NCBI RefSeq assembly: GCF_000517625.1
Contig: NZ_CP007055.1
Location: 1,178,001-1,242,000, forward strand
Source: Halostagnicola larsenii XH-48
GTDB lineage: Archaea > Halobacteriota > Halobacteria > Halobacteriales > Natrialbaceae
Reading direction: 5' to 3'
DNA: 64,000 bases
In this document: in pieces, positions 34,930 to 43,907 of the stretch
How the letters are laid out: the number at the start of each line of letters is the position of its first letter
Numbering within the stretch: the first letter of the stretch is position 1
Notes under the pieces: generated by a model
What the model was told of the DNA's origin: nothing
Database searches by the model: none
Seen by the model: the letters and a program-made list of their open reading frames with translations, nothing else
Position numbers and translations under genes: made by a program

Positions 34930-35406
34930 TTACTCGACGAGAACGTCGTCGTACTCGCCGTCGTCGACCTTCGCCTTGAACTCGCGGGCATCGTCGCCTT
35001 CGATGGTGACGCCCATCGAGGCGCAGGTGCCGACGACCTCCTTGGCGGCGTTTTTCGTATCGTAGGCGAGCAGATCCGGATGTTTCTGCTCGGCGATCGT
35101 TTTGACCTGTTCGACCGAGATGTCGGCGACGAAATCGACCTGCGGTTCGCCGCTTCCCGTCTCGAAGCCGGCCTCGTCTTTGACGAGCGCCGCCGTCGGC
35201 GGAACGCCGACGTCGATCGAGTAGGAGCCGTCCTCGTCGTATTCGACGGTGACGGGTACTTCGGTGCCGTCGAATGCTTCGGTCTGTTCGTTGATGTCGT
35301 TGACGACCGCCTGCACGTCGACGGGCGTCGGTCCGAGCTCGGGACCGAGCGGTGGGCCAGGGTTGGCCTGGCCACCCGGAACGAGCACTTCGATGGTTCC
35401 AGCCAT
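34930..35406 (-). CDS. rpl11: 50S ribosomal protein L11
   Basis: 158 residues. AGTIEVLVPGGQANPGPPLG is the N-terminal motif near the factor-binding centre, and the C-terminal domain (KTIAEQKHPDLLAYDTKNAA) binds the GTPase-associated rRNA. The frame is open 36 codons upstream; the ATG at 35406 is the homologous start and has TATA-like TTAAAAC about 24-32 bases before it. Separated from rpl1 by the amphi-Trp gene. Confidence 0.96.
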   Translation of the reverse strand: MAGTIEVLVPGGQANPGPPLGPELGPTPVDVQAVVNDINEQTEAFDGTEVPVTVEYDEDGSYSIDVGVPPTAALVKDEAGFETGSGEPQVDFVADISVEQVKTIAEQKHPDLLAYDTKNAAKEVVGTCASMGVTIEGDDAREFKAKVDDGEYDDVLVE

Positions 35407-35602
35407 ACCCGAATGAATCCTCGCTCGAGTTTTAAGGGTTGCTTTTTCGGGCAGTCCGATCCTGTGACAGTCTGACAGGGTTAGTTCGGACCGCGGCGAC
35501 CGCACAGTCGTCACGCTACGTCACTCGAGGTCGATAGTCCGCGCTGACTCGAGATCGTAATCCCCATCGGCTCAGCACCGGGCAGTCGGTCGATTCGCAG
35601 GC

Positions 35603-35905
35603 TCAGTCGACGTTCTCGGCCCGCCAGGTCGCGAACGACTCGAGCACGTGGTCCTCGTCGAATCGTTCGATGCAGGGCACCTCGTGTGGGTGCAGTTCCT
35701 GAACGCGCGAGACGAGATCGTCGTACGCGTCGTCGGTCGTCTTCGCGAGCAGAATTGCTTCCTCCTTGCGCTGGATCTTGCCTTCCCAGCGATAGATCGA
35801 CTCGGAGGGAAGCCTGTTGACGCAGGCGGCGAGTCGCTCCTCGAGTACGGTTTCGGCGATCTCCGCGGCCGCATCCGGCGGCGATGTTAGGTAGACTGTC
35901 GGCAC
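35603..35905 (-). CDS. cutA: CutA1 divalent-cation tolerance protein
   Basis: 100 residues, normal CutA1 length: TVYLTSPPDAAAEIAETVLE, RLAACVNRLP, SIYRWEGKIQRKEEAILLAK and HPHEVPCIERF. The protein forms ferredoxin-like trimers and in bacteria is tied to copper tolerance, though its direct role remains unclear. The GTG at 35905 is chosen over upstream starts because homology begins there. Confidence 0.92.
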   Translation of the reverse strand: MPTVYLTSPPDAAAEIAETVLEERLAACVNRLPSESIYRWEGKIQRKEEAILLAKTTDDAYDDLVSRVQELHPHEVPCIERFDEDHVLESFATWRAENVD

Positions 35906-35996
35906 AGGTCTGGTTACGGCTAAGTGCCAGAAAAACGTCGCGCCTCGAGAAACGAGCACCCAGCTAAGCGCTCAACTCCCCCGGTACGTGAACGGA

Positions 35997-36182
35997 TTAG
36001 CTTCCGCGGAACGGATTGAACGCACCGTTTATGTCCCACTCGTGGAGACAGTGTGGATTTCCGATCTGCTTTTCGCCGTTTTCGGTTGCAAGCTGCCAGG
36101 CCTCGAGGGTTTCGTCCCACTGTTCGCCGCGACCACATCGTTCACAGACGCGGGCGGTCGGCGTTCGAAGTTCGACGCTCAT
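35997..36182 (-). CDS. HEWD-family small protein
   Basis: 61 residues, with RVCERCGRGEQWDETLEAWQ and the family-naming CLHEWDINGAFNPFR. CxxC and HC/CxH pairs suggest a zinc ribbon. ATG 36182 is used because a TATA-like GGTTATATGTG (complement of 36202-36212) precedes it at the leaderless distance. A haloarchaea-restricted family of unknown function. Confidence 0.85.
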   Translation of the reverse strand: MSVELRTPTARVCERCGRGEQWDETLEAWQLATENGEKQIGNPHCLHEWDINGAFNPFRGS

Positions 36183-36390
36183 TGCCGGGTATGCGAACTG
36201 GACACATATAACCGTGACTGTGTTAGGCAAACGATGCAGGAATCGGCGAAAAATCGTGAAGAATTCAACGAGAGCCATCGACGCACAGCCGCAATTCAAC
36301 GATCGTAAATTTACGTGATTCAGATCGGATCTCGAGAGCCTGCCGGTCCGCCGAACCGGATCGATCACCGCTCAACTGCGACCCGAGTAC

Positions 36391-37902
36391 TTAGTAGACG
36401 GCGTCGACGATTTCGTCGCGGAGTTCGTCGAACGCCTCGAGATAGTCGCGTCGGTCCGCCCGCAGCGAGGATAGCGCGTCGTCGTAGTCCTCGACGTGGT
36501 CGGGGACGTAGTACTCCTCGATGGCGAGTCCCGGCACCGACTCGGGGATCGTCAGGCCCGTCCGCTCGTCGTCGGTCCACTCGATCGTTCCGCGCGCGAC
36601 TTCCGTGAGGACCGTCACGGACTCGGTGACGCCGATGTTTTTGGACTCGTTGCCGAGATAGCCGGTATTGATCACGTAACAGTCGACCTCGAGCGCGTCG
36701 ATCAGGTCTCGGAAAATATTGCCCTCCTCGCCTTCCGGGCCGATGATGAACGGGTTCGTTCCCACGACGCGGATCGACTCGCCCGCGCGCGATGGGTCGC
36801 CCGCGCTGGTTTCGATCGATTCGCCGAGCATGAACGCGACGGCGGCCTGCTCGGTGTCGAGTTTCGCGACCGGCGGCATGAGCGGGTTGCGCGTGATGAA
36901 GAAGACCTGATCCATTCGGTCGAGATCGATCTCCTCGTCGGCGCTCTCGAGCTCGTCGCGCTGGACGACCGCGCGGGAGTTCGAGGTGTAACGAGGCTCG
37001 TCGAAATCGACCGTTCCGTCGTCGTCGACGGCGACGTTCTCGAGGACGGCGGATTCGGCCGTCGCCGCTTCGTAGAGGCCCGGCTGTTCGTCGGGATCGA
37101 GTCCGATCGTTTTGATGAACAGTCCTTCGCCTTCGCTTCCGGGGACCGAGCCGTCGGGCAGCAACCCACACACGTCGTCTTGAACCATCACGGCTTCCTC
37201 CGGCTCCTCGAGCCAGCAGCCGTGTGAGGTTAGGGTCGACTTACCGGTCGCAGAGAGGCCCATGAAGACCTGGCCGACGGTCCGGTGTTTGCCGTCCTCG
37301 TCGCGGACGCGAACGCGCTTGCTGCCGGCGTGGAGGCCGAGCCCGCCGTATTCCTTCACGCGACGCATGAACAGCCGCAGGAACGACTTCTTGGCCTCGC
37401 CGAGGTAATCGGTCCCGAGAACGGCGGTAAACCCGTCGTCGGGTAGGACCCGGACCTCCCGCTCGTCGTGGTCGGGAAGATGGACGGTCACGAAGTCGGG
37501 CTCGCGACCGTCGGTCGGCTCGAACAGTTTGGCCCACGCGAGCGCGATCCGAGCGTGTTCGACCGGCACGAACAGCCGACAACAAAACGTCGCGTTGGGA
37601 TGGCGGCCCAGCAACCGGTCGACACAGAGCATCTCCCGCTCGTTGGCGATGGCGACGGCGTCGGCGAGCAGGTCGTAATCGTCGTCGGAAAACTCGTCGT
37701 CGATCGCGTTTTTCGTCCGGTCTGCACTTCGGGAGCGAACCTCGCTGACGTACGACGGTGACCCGTATTCGGTCGTCGTCTCGTCGGGGCTCGCGAACTC
37801 GCGCAATTGCTCGAGCGACGGGTTCGTTCGGACGTTCGACGCTGTGGTTGGATCCGGAAGCTGTCTGACCAGCGGACGGGACTCCGTCCCGGTTTCGGAC
37901 AT
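36391..37902 (-). CDS. pckA: Phosphoenolpyruvate carboxykinase (ATP)
   Basis: Converts oxaloacetate + ATP to PEP + CO2 for gluconeogenesis. About 503 residues; kinase loop GLSATGKSTLTSHG (about 219-232), metal-site VMVQDDVCG, and ITRNPLMPPVAKL are the ATP-type features. In-frame ATGs at 37914, 37908 and 37902; TTTATGC (complement of 37929-37934) places transcription start near the last two. Confidence 0.92.
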   Translation of the reverse strand: MSETGTESRPLVRQLPDPTTASNVRTNPSLEQLREFASPDETTTEYGSPSYVSEVRSRSADRTKNAIDDEFSDDDYDLLADAVAIANEREMLCVDRLLGRHPNATFCCRLFVPVEHARIALAWAKLFEPTDGREPDFVTVHLPDHDEREVRVLPDDGFTAVLGTDYLGEAKKSFLRLFMRRVKEYGGLGLHAGSKRVRVRDEDGKHRTVGQVFMGLSATGKSTLTSHGCWLEEPEEAVMVQDDVCGLLPDGSVPGSEGEGLFIKTIGLDPDEQPGLYEAATAESAVLENVAVDDDGTVDFDEPRYTSNSRAVVQRDELESADEEIDLDRMDQVFFITRNPLMPPVAKLDTEQAAVAFMLGESIETSAGDPSRAGESIRVVGTNPFIIGPEGEEGNIFRDLIDALEVDCYVINTGYLGNESKNIGVTESVTVLTEVARGTIEWTDDERTGLTIPESVPGLAIEEYYVPDHVEDYDDALSSLRADRRDYLEAFDELRDEIVDAVY

Positions 37903-38305
37903 ATACATGACCACCCAACATCCTGATGCATAAACCCGGAGGGTTTTGACCGAAGTGTGTCACTACCTACCCTATTTGAAGCTGTCATATGGAAGTTACT
38001 ACCGAATTATCGGCTGAGATAGTCGAATCCTGCCTTCGCCAAAAAACATACGTAATCTAGTAAGTATGAGATTTTACTCGAGACAGAAGTAAGATCTTTC
38101 GGCGGTTGCGGTCGGAACGATCCGCTGCGTTCGACCGGCCGAGAATCAAGCCGCGCTCGAAAGAACGATCGACCTCGTTGCGAACGATCGGCGAGCGCTC
38201 GAAAACTACGAGCGACGATGCCTGTTTTCCGCAGCGCAAACCGTCCGCGAGCAAAAAACCGTGATATAGGTACTGATTTCACGGATGATCACGTTAGTAC
38301 AGCCA
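37903..38305. other. Intergenic region between pckA and the MOSC gene
   Basis: No gene seen. Apart from the divergent promoters (pckA TATA near 37930, MOSC TATA GATATA near 38263), 38041-38100 is AT-rich compared with its surroundings and contains weak inverted repeats (AGTAA/TTACT). Short frames across it do not resemble known proteins. Confidence 0.5.
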
Positions 38306-39124
38306 ATGGCTCACCTCGAGCAAATATTCATCTACCCCGTCAAATCACTGGATGGAACGGCGGTGGAAGCGACGACGATTCGCGAAAACGGCGGCCTCGA
38401 GTGGGACCGTCGATACGCGATCGTCGACGAAGACGGGAACTACGTCAACGGCAAGGGCGAGCGCCAGGTTCATCGATTGCGCGCGGAATACGACCTCGAG
38501 CGAAAGACGATCACCGTCTGGAAACAGGGCACCGACGACCGCTTTTCGTTTCACCTCGACGTCGACCGCGACGATTTCGGTTCCTGGCTCACCTGCTTTT
38601 TCGGGTACGATGTCGAGGTCGTCCGAGCCGACGAGGGCGGGTTTCCCGACGACACCGACGCGTCGGGACCGACCGTCATCAGTACCGGAACGCTCGAGGC
38701 CGTCGCGTCGTGGTTCGACGGTATCGACACCGCGGAGATGCGACGGCGACTGCGCCCGAACCTCGTCGTCGGCGGGACCGAGCCGTTCTGGGAGGATCGG
38801 CTCTACGAGACGCCCGGATCGGTCGTCCCGTTCGAGATCGGCTCGAGTACGTTCGTCGGTGTCAACCCGTGTCAACGATGCGTCGTTCCGACGCGGGATC
38901 CTGATACGGGAGAGCCAACGGACGGGTTCCGGAAACGGTTCATCGAACGGCGCGAGGAGACGCTTCCCGATTGGGCAAATTCTGCGTGGTTCGACCACTA
39001 CTTCCGTCTGATGGTCAACACGAGCGTTCCGGAATCGGTCTGGGGGAGTCGTCTCGCGACCGGGGACCCGATAACGGTGGGTGAGCCGATACCGGATCCG
39101 TCCGCGACGTCTGCCTCTTCGTGA
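38306..39124 (+). CDS. MOSC-domain protein
   Basis: 272 residues: N-terminal MOSC_N beta-barrel (HLEQIFIYPVKSLDGTAV) and the MOSC domain with the sulfur-carrying Cys motif VNPCQRCVVPTRDPDTGEP near residue 190. These relate to molybdenum-cofactor sulfurase tails and act on Moco sulfur or N-hydroxylated substrates. The ATG at 38306 matches the family start. Confidence 0.9.
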   Translation: MAHLEQIFIYPVKSLDGTAVEATTIRENGGLEWDRRYAIVDEDGNYVNGKGERQVHRLRAEYDLERKTITVWKQGTDDRFSFHLDVDRDDFGSWLTCFFGYDVEVVRADEGGFPDDTDASGPTVISTGTLEAVASWFDGIDTAEMRRRLRPNLVVGGTEPFWEDRLYETPGSVVPFEIGSSTFVGVNPCQRCVVPTRDPDTGEPTDGFRKRFIERREETLPDWANSAWFDHYFRLMVNTSVPESVWGSRLATGDPITVGEPIPDPSATSASS

Positions 39125-39183
39125 CTCACATTGTGAGACGACGTTGAGATTCGAGCACGCTTGAGCGCCTGTAACCGGCTCGC

Positions 39184-39654
39184 TTAATCGAAGTCGGGGA
39201 GGTCCTCCGGTGGCTCGTACTGGGCTTCCCAGTCGACGTACTCCTCTTTGAGCACGACGGAGACGAGCTGGCCGAACTCGGTGAGTTCCGCGTTGATCGA
39301 GGAGACGGTACCCCACGAATCGAGTTCGGGGTGGTACTCCCGGGCCTGCCAATCTTCGGGGATACCCGGCGCGTGATAGCCGACTCGATCAGCGAAATCG
39401 TCCCAGAAGAAATCGAACTCGACGAAGAGATCCAGGTCCCGAGCGATTTCGAACTCCCGTTCCTCGAGATCGGTCTGCTCGAGCCACTCCTCGAAGGCTT
39501 CCTCCCACGCCCCGTCCTCGAGAAACCCCTGTAGTTCCTCGCGACGATAGTCGATCTCGGTTCCATCGCCGCCGCCGATCGTCGCGTCTTCGTACTCGTT
39601 CGGATCGACGAACGACAGTTCGGGCGGATTCGGGGGGTCGACCTCCAGTCCCAT
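39184..39654 (-). CDS. Conserved acidic haloarchaeal protein
   Basis: 156 residues with 11 or more Trp/Phe positions in an acidic background (EEAFEEWLEQTDLEEREFEI, FVEFDFFWDDFADRVGYHAP). No known domain recognised; it appears soluble. Divergent from the HAD-IIA gene. Confidence 0.75.
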   Translation of the reverse strand: MGLEVDPPNPPELSFVDPNEYEDATIGGGDGTEIDYRREELQGFLEDGAWEEAFEEWLEQTDLEEREFEIARDLDLFVEFDFFWDDFADRVGYHAPGIPEDWQAREYHPELDSWGTVSSINAELTEFGQLVSVVLKEEYVDWEAQYEPPEDLPDFD

Positions 39655-39882
39655 ACGACAGGGTATGTGTCGTCTTCAGATAAGAATTCCCTCCGTGGGA
39701 CGACATCGCCGTTCGGTGGACCAGTACGGCTTTCCGCGGCTCGAGACACGTCGGCGGCTCGAGCCGTCGGGCCGATCGAGTCATTGGCCGTTCGAGCGAG
39801 ACGCACTCGAAACGACACTGGTCGGCCTGATCTGTGGGCCGGAACCCGAACACTCAATCCGCCAGCCGCCGTGTATCGGACG

Positions 39883-40668
39883 ATGACCGCATTCGAGGCT
39901 GCGATCCTCGACGTCGACGGAACGATCGTCCGGGGCGAACAGCTGATTCCCGGTGCCATCGACGGCCTCCGCGCGCTCGAGGCGGCCGGGATGGACAGAG
40001 TGCTTTTTTCGAACAATCCGACTCGCGGGGCGACACACTACGAGACGAAACTCGAGCGACACGGGATCGATATTCCGCCCGAGGCCGTCCTCACGTCCGC
40101 CGTCGTCTCCGCCGAGTTCCTCCGGTCGAACCACCCGGACGACCCCGTTTTTCTGGTCGGGGACGAACGGTTGAAATCCCTTCTCGAGGAGTACGAGCTA
40201 GAGATCACGCAGAATCCCGACGAGAGCGGCGTCGTCCTCGGCTCGTTCGACCGAGAGTTCTCCTACGGAACTATCTGGGAGTCGCTGCGGGCGCTCAAGG
40301 GGTCGACCCCGTTTTACGGCACCGATCCGGACGCGACCATTCCGACCGACGAGGGAGAAATTCCGGGCTCTGGGTCGATTCTCGCCGCAATGGAGGCGGT
40401 TGCGGGCCGTAAACCGGATGCGATTCTCGGGAAACCCTCGGAGACGGCGGTCGAGGCCGCGATGGGGAGGCTCGAGGCACCGCCCGAACGGACCCTCGTC
40501 GTGGGCGACCGACTCGATACCGACATCGCTCTCGGAAAACGGGCCGGAATGGAAACCGCCGTCGTGCTCACCGGAGTCACCCGACGATCAGATATCGAGT
40601 CTGCATCTATCGAACCGGAGTACGTCCTCGAGTCGATCGGAGCGCTCGAGGAATTGCTCGCCGAGTAA
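39883..40668 (+). CDS. HAD-IIA family hydrolase (NagD/phosphoglycolate phosphatase-like)
   Basis: 261 residues. Motif I ILDVDGTIV (8-16), motif II FSNNPTRG, motif III LGKPS, motif IV VGDRLDTDIALG; the cap between motifs II and III is of the NagD type. Likely phosphatase for a small sugar or nucleotide phosphate. ATG 39883 opens directly into motif I. Confidence 0.9.
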   Translation: MTAFEAAILDVDGTIVRGEQLIPGAIDGLRALEAAGMDRVLFSNNPTRGATHYETKLERHGIDIPPEAVLTSAVVSAEFLRSNHPDDPVFLVGDERLKSLLEEYELEITQNPDESGVVLGSFDREFSYGTIWESLRALKGSTPFYGTDPDATIPTDEGEIPGSGSILAAMEAVAGRKPDAILGKPSETAVEAAMGRLEAPPERTLVVGDRLDTDIALGKRAGMETAVVLTGVTRRSDIESASIEPEYVLESIGALEELLAE

Positions 40669-40792
40669 GTCACGGTTCGACTGCGTCAGTAGTGGTGACT
40701 AGCGGTGAGTGAAGCCAGTATTCGACGTGAGCCAAAAACGACCAGCGGTCGACCGCGAACGAGCGAGTGGACTCGCGAGCGGCCCCAAGAAC

Positions 40793-40834
40793 TCGTGATC
40801 GGTTCGAATCAGTTCGTGACCGGTTCGAATTAGT
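40793..40834. repeat. 21-bp tandem repeat, two copies
   Basis: Units 40793-40813 and 40814-40834 differ at two positions; each contains CGGTTCGAAT. The second overlaps the thioesterase stop codon (40830-40832). Confidence 0.6.
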
Positions 40835-41273
40835 GTCCGTTTTCGCCCGCACGCGCTTCGCGCCGAAGGCGTTCGCCCTCCGCTGTTGTGACGGTTAGTT
40901 CAGGGACGGTCGTCGGCTGCTCGTTTTCGTCTATCGCCACGTAGACGAAATACGATTCCGTCGTCTGTTCTCGTTCGTGTGTCTGCAGATCCTCGCGCTC
41001 GGTGACGATCCGAACCTTTACGCTCGAGTCGCCGACGTCGTAGACGTACGCGGTGATAAACGCCGTATCGCCGACGGGAATCGGCCGTTCGAAATTCATC
41101 TGATCGACGCGAGCGGTGACACAGGCCTCGCCGGCAAAGCGCATCGCGGCCATCGCGCCAACCTCGTCCATCCACTTCATCACGTTGCCGCCGTGGGTCA
41201 CATCGAGCGCGTTCGCGTGGTGGGGCTGGACCATTTCCCGGTTTTCGACCACGGTCTCGAGGAGATCAGTCAT
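40830..41273 (-). CDS. Acyl-CoA thioesterase (hotdog fold)
   Basis: 147 residues in a single hotdog domain: NALDVTHGGNVMKWMDEVGA with the catalytic Asp, and RVDQMNFERPIPVGD. This matches the YciA/BFIT-like acyl-CoA thioesterase group. Divergent from the TraB-family gene across about 110 bases. Confidence 0.9.
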   Translation of the reverse strand: MTDLLETVVENREMVQPHHANALDVTHGGNVMKWMDEVGAMAAMRFAGEACVTARVDQMNFERPIPVGDTAFITAYVYDVGDSSVKVRIVTEREDLQTHEREQTTESYFVYVAIDENEQPTTVPELTVTTAEGERLRREARAGENGH

Positions 41274-41382
41274 CGCCCCGTCTTTTCCGACGAGTGCAAT
41301 CAATCTCTCGACACGGCTCCGGGGACGTTGTCGATTGACACGCTTCGATACTGGTAAAAGTCGCGCCCGAGTTGGTTCGGTA

Positions 41383-43155
41383 ATGAGCGATGCAGGTGAT
41401 GTCGACGTTCCCGAACCCTCCGACCCGCCGGACCGCGAGAGCGGGTCCGTGCAGGTTCTCGGGACGGCTCACGTTTCTCAGGCGAGCGTCGATGAAGTGA
41501 CGGAGACAGTACGTGAGGAGTCTCCTGATATGGTTGCCGTCGAACTCGACGAAGGACGATACCGCCAGATGCAAGGCGGAACGCCGGACGACATTCAGGC
41601 AGAAGACCTCCTCTCCGGAAACACCGTCTTTCAGTTTCTCGCCTACTGGATGCTGTCGTACGTCCAGTCGCGTCTCGGAGACCAGTTCGATATCGAACCC
41701 GGTGCGGACATGCGAGCAGCGATCGAATCGGCCGAAAAAAACGGTCACGGAGTCGCGCTCGTCGACCGGGACATCCAGATAACGATTCAACGGTTCTGGG
41801 CCCGACTATCGTTCGTAGAGAAACTTAAGATGGTCGGCGGGTTAGCACTCGGCGTAACCGACCCCCGAACCATCGGGATCACGTTCGGCGCCGTCGTCGG
41901 CGCGTGTTTCGGATTCGTCTTCGCGGCGATTGTGGCACCCTTCGTGGGCCTTGGCGACCTCATGTTGTTCGGCGTTACCGGGCAAGTTGGGCTGCAGTAC
42001 GCCGGCGCAGTCAGCGGCGGGACCATCGTCGGCGGATTGGTCGGACTGATCTGTCTCCCCTCGCTGGACAACGCGGGGGATGCGACGGGGGGATTCCTCA
42101 ACGGGTTTTCCGTTCGCGTCATCGCCGGTATCGTACTCGGACTCCTCACGGGTGTCGCCCTCGTTGTAACCGAGACGTTCGTCGGACCGGTCTCCGCGAG
42201 CGCACTCGAGAACGTCGGCACGTATTCGATCCGCGGACTCGTCGGCGTCCTGGCCGGACTCGGAATCGGAGCAATCGTTGGCGGGCTCTGTGGAATCGCC
42301 CTCGACGTACTGACGACCGATGTCGACGACGTGGACGAAATCGATATCGAAGAGATGACCGACGGCGACGTCGTTGCCGCGATGATGGAGGAGTTCCGCC
42401 GGTTTAGTCCCGGCGGTGCAGAGGCGCTGATCGACGAACGCGACGCCTACATCGCACACAATCTCCACGCGCTCTCTCAAAAGGGATACGACGTCCTCGC
42501 CGTCGTCGGCGCGGGACACAAAGCGGGTATCGAGCGATATCTCGAGGATCCGGAGTCGCTGCCGCCGCTCGAGTCGATCAGCGAGACGGATTCTGGCCGC
42601 CGGTTTTCGGTCGTGAAGGTGTTCGGCTATCTCGTGATGGCAGTCTTCGTCGGCTTTTTCCTCCTGTTGATCATGGCCGGCGTTCAGGACGCCTTCTTGT
42701 TCCGACTGTTCGCGGCCTGGTTCCTCTTCAACGGGTTCTTCGCCTTCACCCTCGCTCGCCTCGGCGGAGCGCGCTGGGCGAGTGCAGGTATCGGCGGCGC
42801 GGTCGCCTGGCTCACCAGCATCAATCCGTTGCTCGCACCGGGATGGTTCGCCGGCTACGTCGAACTCAAATACCGCCCGGTCAACGTCCGCGACATTCAG
42901 GTGCTCAACGAGATCATCGGGGACACGGAGCGGCCGCTCGGCGAAGCCGTCGAAGACATGTTCGACGTACCGCTGTTTCGACTCATCATGATCGTTGCGC
43001 TGACGAACATCGGTAGTCTGATCGCGACGGTGCTGTTCCCGTTCGTCGTCCTTCCGTACCTCGCGCCGGATATCGGCGGCGTCGATGCACTCTTCGCCGA
43101 ACTCCTCCGAGGTGCAGAGAACAGTCTGGAGCTAATTCGAGGGTATTTCTCGTGA
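41383..43155 (+). CDS. TraB/GumN-family protein split by a multi-helix membrane insertion
   Basis: 590 residues. TraB motifs are present but far apart: VLGTAHVSQASV (25-36), AVELDEGRYRQM (52-63), then about 150 hydrophobic residues (155-310, four or five helices), and only then ERDAYIAHNL (352-361) and VVGAGHKAGIERYL (374-387). Further membrane helices fill 410-590. TraB relatives include pheromone-shutdown PrgY and Tiki proteases. TGGTAAAA about 25-30 bases upstream fits a promoter. It is followed by an M50 protease 22 bases on. Confidence 0.85.
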   Translation: MSDAGDVDVPEPSDPPDRESGSVQVLGTAHVSQASVDEVTETVREESPDMVAVELDEGRYRQMQGGTPDDIQAEDLLSGNTVFQFLAYWMLSYVQSRLGDQFDIEPGADMRAAIESAEKNGHGVALVDRDIQITIQRFWARLSFVEKLKMVGGLALGVTDPRTIGITFGAVVGACFGFVFAAIVAPFVGLGDLMLFGVTGQVGLQYAGAVSGGTIVGGLVGLICLPSLDNAGDATGGFLNGFSVRVIAGIVLGLLTGVALVVTETFVGPVSASALENVGTYSIRGLVGVLAGLGIGAIVGGLCGIALDVLTTDVDDVDEIDIEEMTDGDVVAAMMEEFRRFSPGGAEALIDERDAYIAHNLHALSQKGYDVLAVVGAGHKAGIERYLEDPESLPPLESISETDSGRRFSVVKVFGYLVMAVFVGFFLLLIMAGVQDAFLFRLFAAWFLFNGFFAFTLARLGGARWASAGIGGAVAWLTSINPLLAPGWFAGYVELKYRPVNVRDIQVLNEIIGDTERPLGEAVEDMFDVPLFRLIMIVALTNIGSLIATVLFPFVVLPYLAPDIGGVDALFAELLRGAENSLELIRGYFS

Positions 43156-43177
43156 TCCTCTCGAGGGTGAGCGACCG

Positions 43178-43795
43178 ATGAGTTATCCCACCCAATCGGA
43201 GCTACAGTTTAGCGACGAAGAACTGTTGGACCTCGCCGCCGCGTGGGTCACCTTGAGCGTCGCGTTCGCGTTGCTCTTGGAGCCGATCCACCGGGGAGGA
43301 GCGACGACAACCGCCTTCGTTTTGAGCGTCGGGTTGAGCTTCGTCACAGTCGGCGTCGGATTCCTGTGTCACGAACTCGCGCACAAGGTCGTCGCGATCC
43401 GGTACGGGCAGGTCGCCGAATTCCGGGCCAACTACCAGATGCTCTTTCTGGCGATCATGAGCGCGCTCGTCGGATTCCTCTTTGCCGCACCGGGTGCCGT
43501 CTACCACGCCGGCCGAATCACCGAACGCGAAAACGCGATGATCGCGCTCGCGGGACCGTTGACGAACCACGGCCTCGCGCTGTTGTTTTTCCCCTTGATG
43601 GTCATACCAGGGATCGGTATCGTCGGTCACATGGGCGTGCTCATCAACCTCTTTCTGGCCGCGTTCAACATGATCCCGTTCGGGCCGCTCGATGGCAAGT
43701 CCGTCTGGAACTGGAACAAACAGGTCTTCGCCGTCGTCTTTCTCTCAGGTGTCGCTCTGCTGGCCGGGTTTATCTTCATATTCGGACTCTGGTGA
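43178..43795 (+). CDS. M50-type intramembrane metalloprotease
   Basis: 205 residues, about six helices. Zinc motif HELAHK (65-70) and the third ligand in NMIPFGPLDGK (about 167-177) are in the site-2-protease arrangement. No PDZ or CBS domain is attached. It lies 22 bases after the TraB-family gene on the same strand, so co-expression is likely. Substrate unknown. Confidence 0.88.
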   Translation: MSYPTQSELQFSDEELLDLAAAWVTLSVAFALLLEPIHRGGATTTAFVLSVGLSFVTVGVGFLCHELAHKVVAIRYGQVAEFRANYQMLFLAIMSALVGFLFAAPGAVYHAGRITERENAMIALAGPLTNHGLALLFFPLMVIPGIGIVGHMGVLINLFLAAFNMIPFGPLDGKSVWNWNKQVFAVVFLSGVALLAGFIFIFGLW

Positions 43796-43863
43796 GAGGA
43801 CGACGATTCTGGGTGGCTCGCCTATCGGTGAACCGCTCGCTGGCCGCCTCGAGTCGTCTCAGG

Positions 43864-43894
43864 CCCGGACCGGTGACCTTTTAGCCGGTCCGGG
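43864..43894. promoter_or_regulatory. Dyad flanking the purM TATA element
   Basis: CCCGGACCGG (43864-43873) and CCGGTCCGGG (43885-43894) are perfect 10-bp inverted arms. The 11-base centre contains TTTTAG (43879-43884), a TATA element 24-29 bases before the purM ATG. A regulator bound here would occlude TBP. It could also fold as a terminator for the M50 gene 68 bases upstream. Confidence 0.55.
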
Positions 43895-43907
43895 AGGTCT
43901 GTCAGGT

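Noticed and set aside
40800-40834. GGTTCGAAT motifs as T-loops of tRNA genes
   Set aside because: No cloverleaf can be drawn around either; they belong to the tandem repeat.
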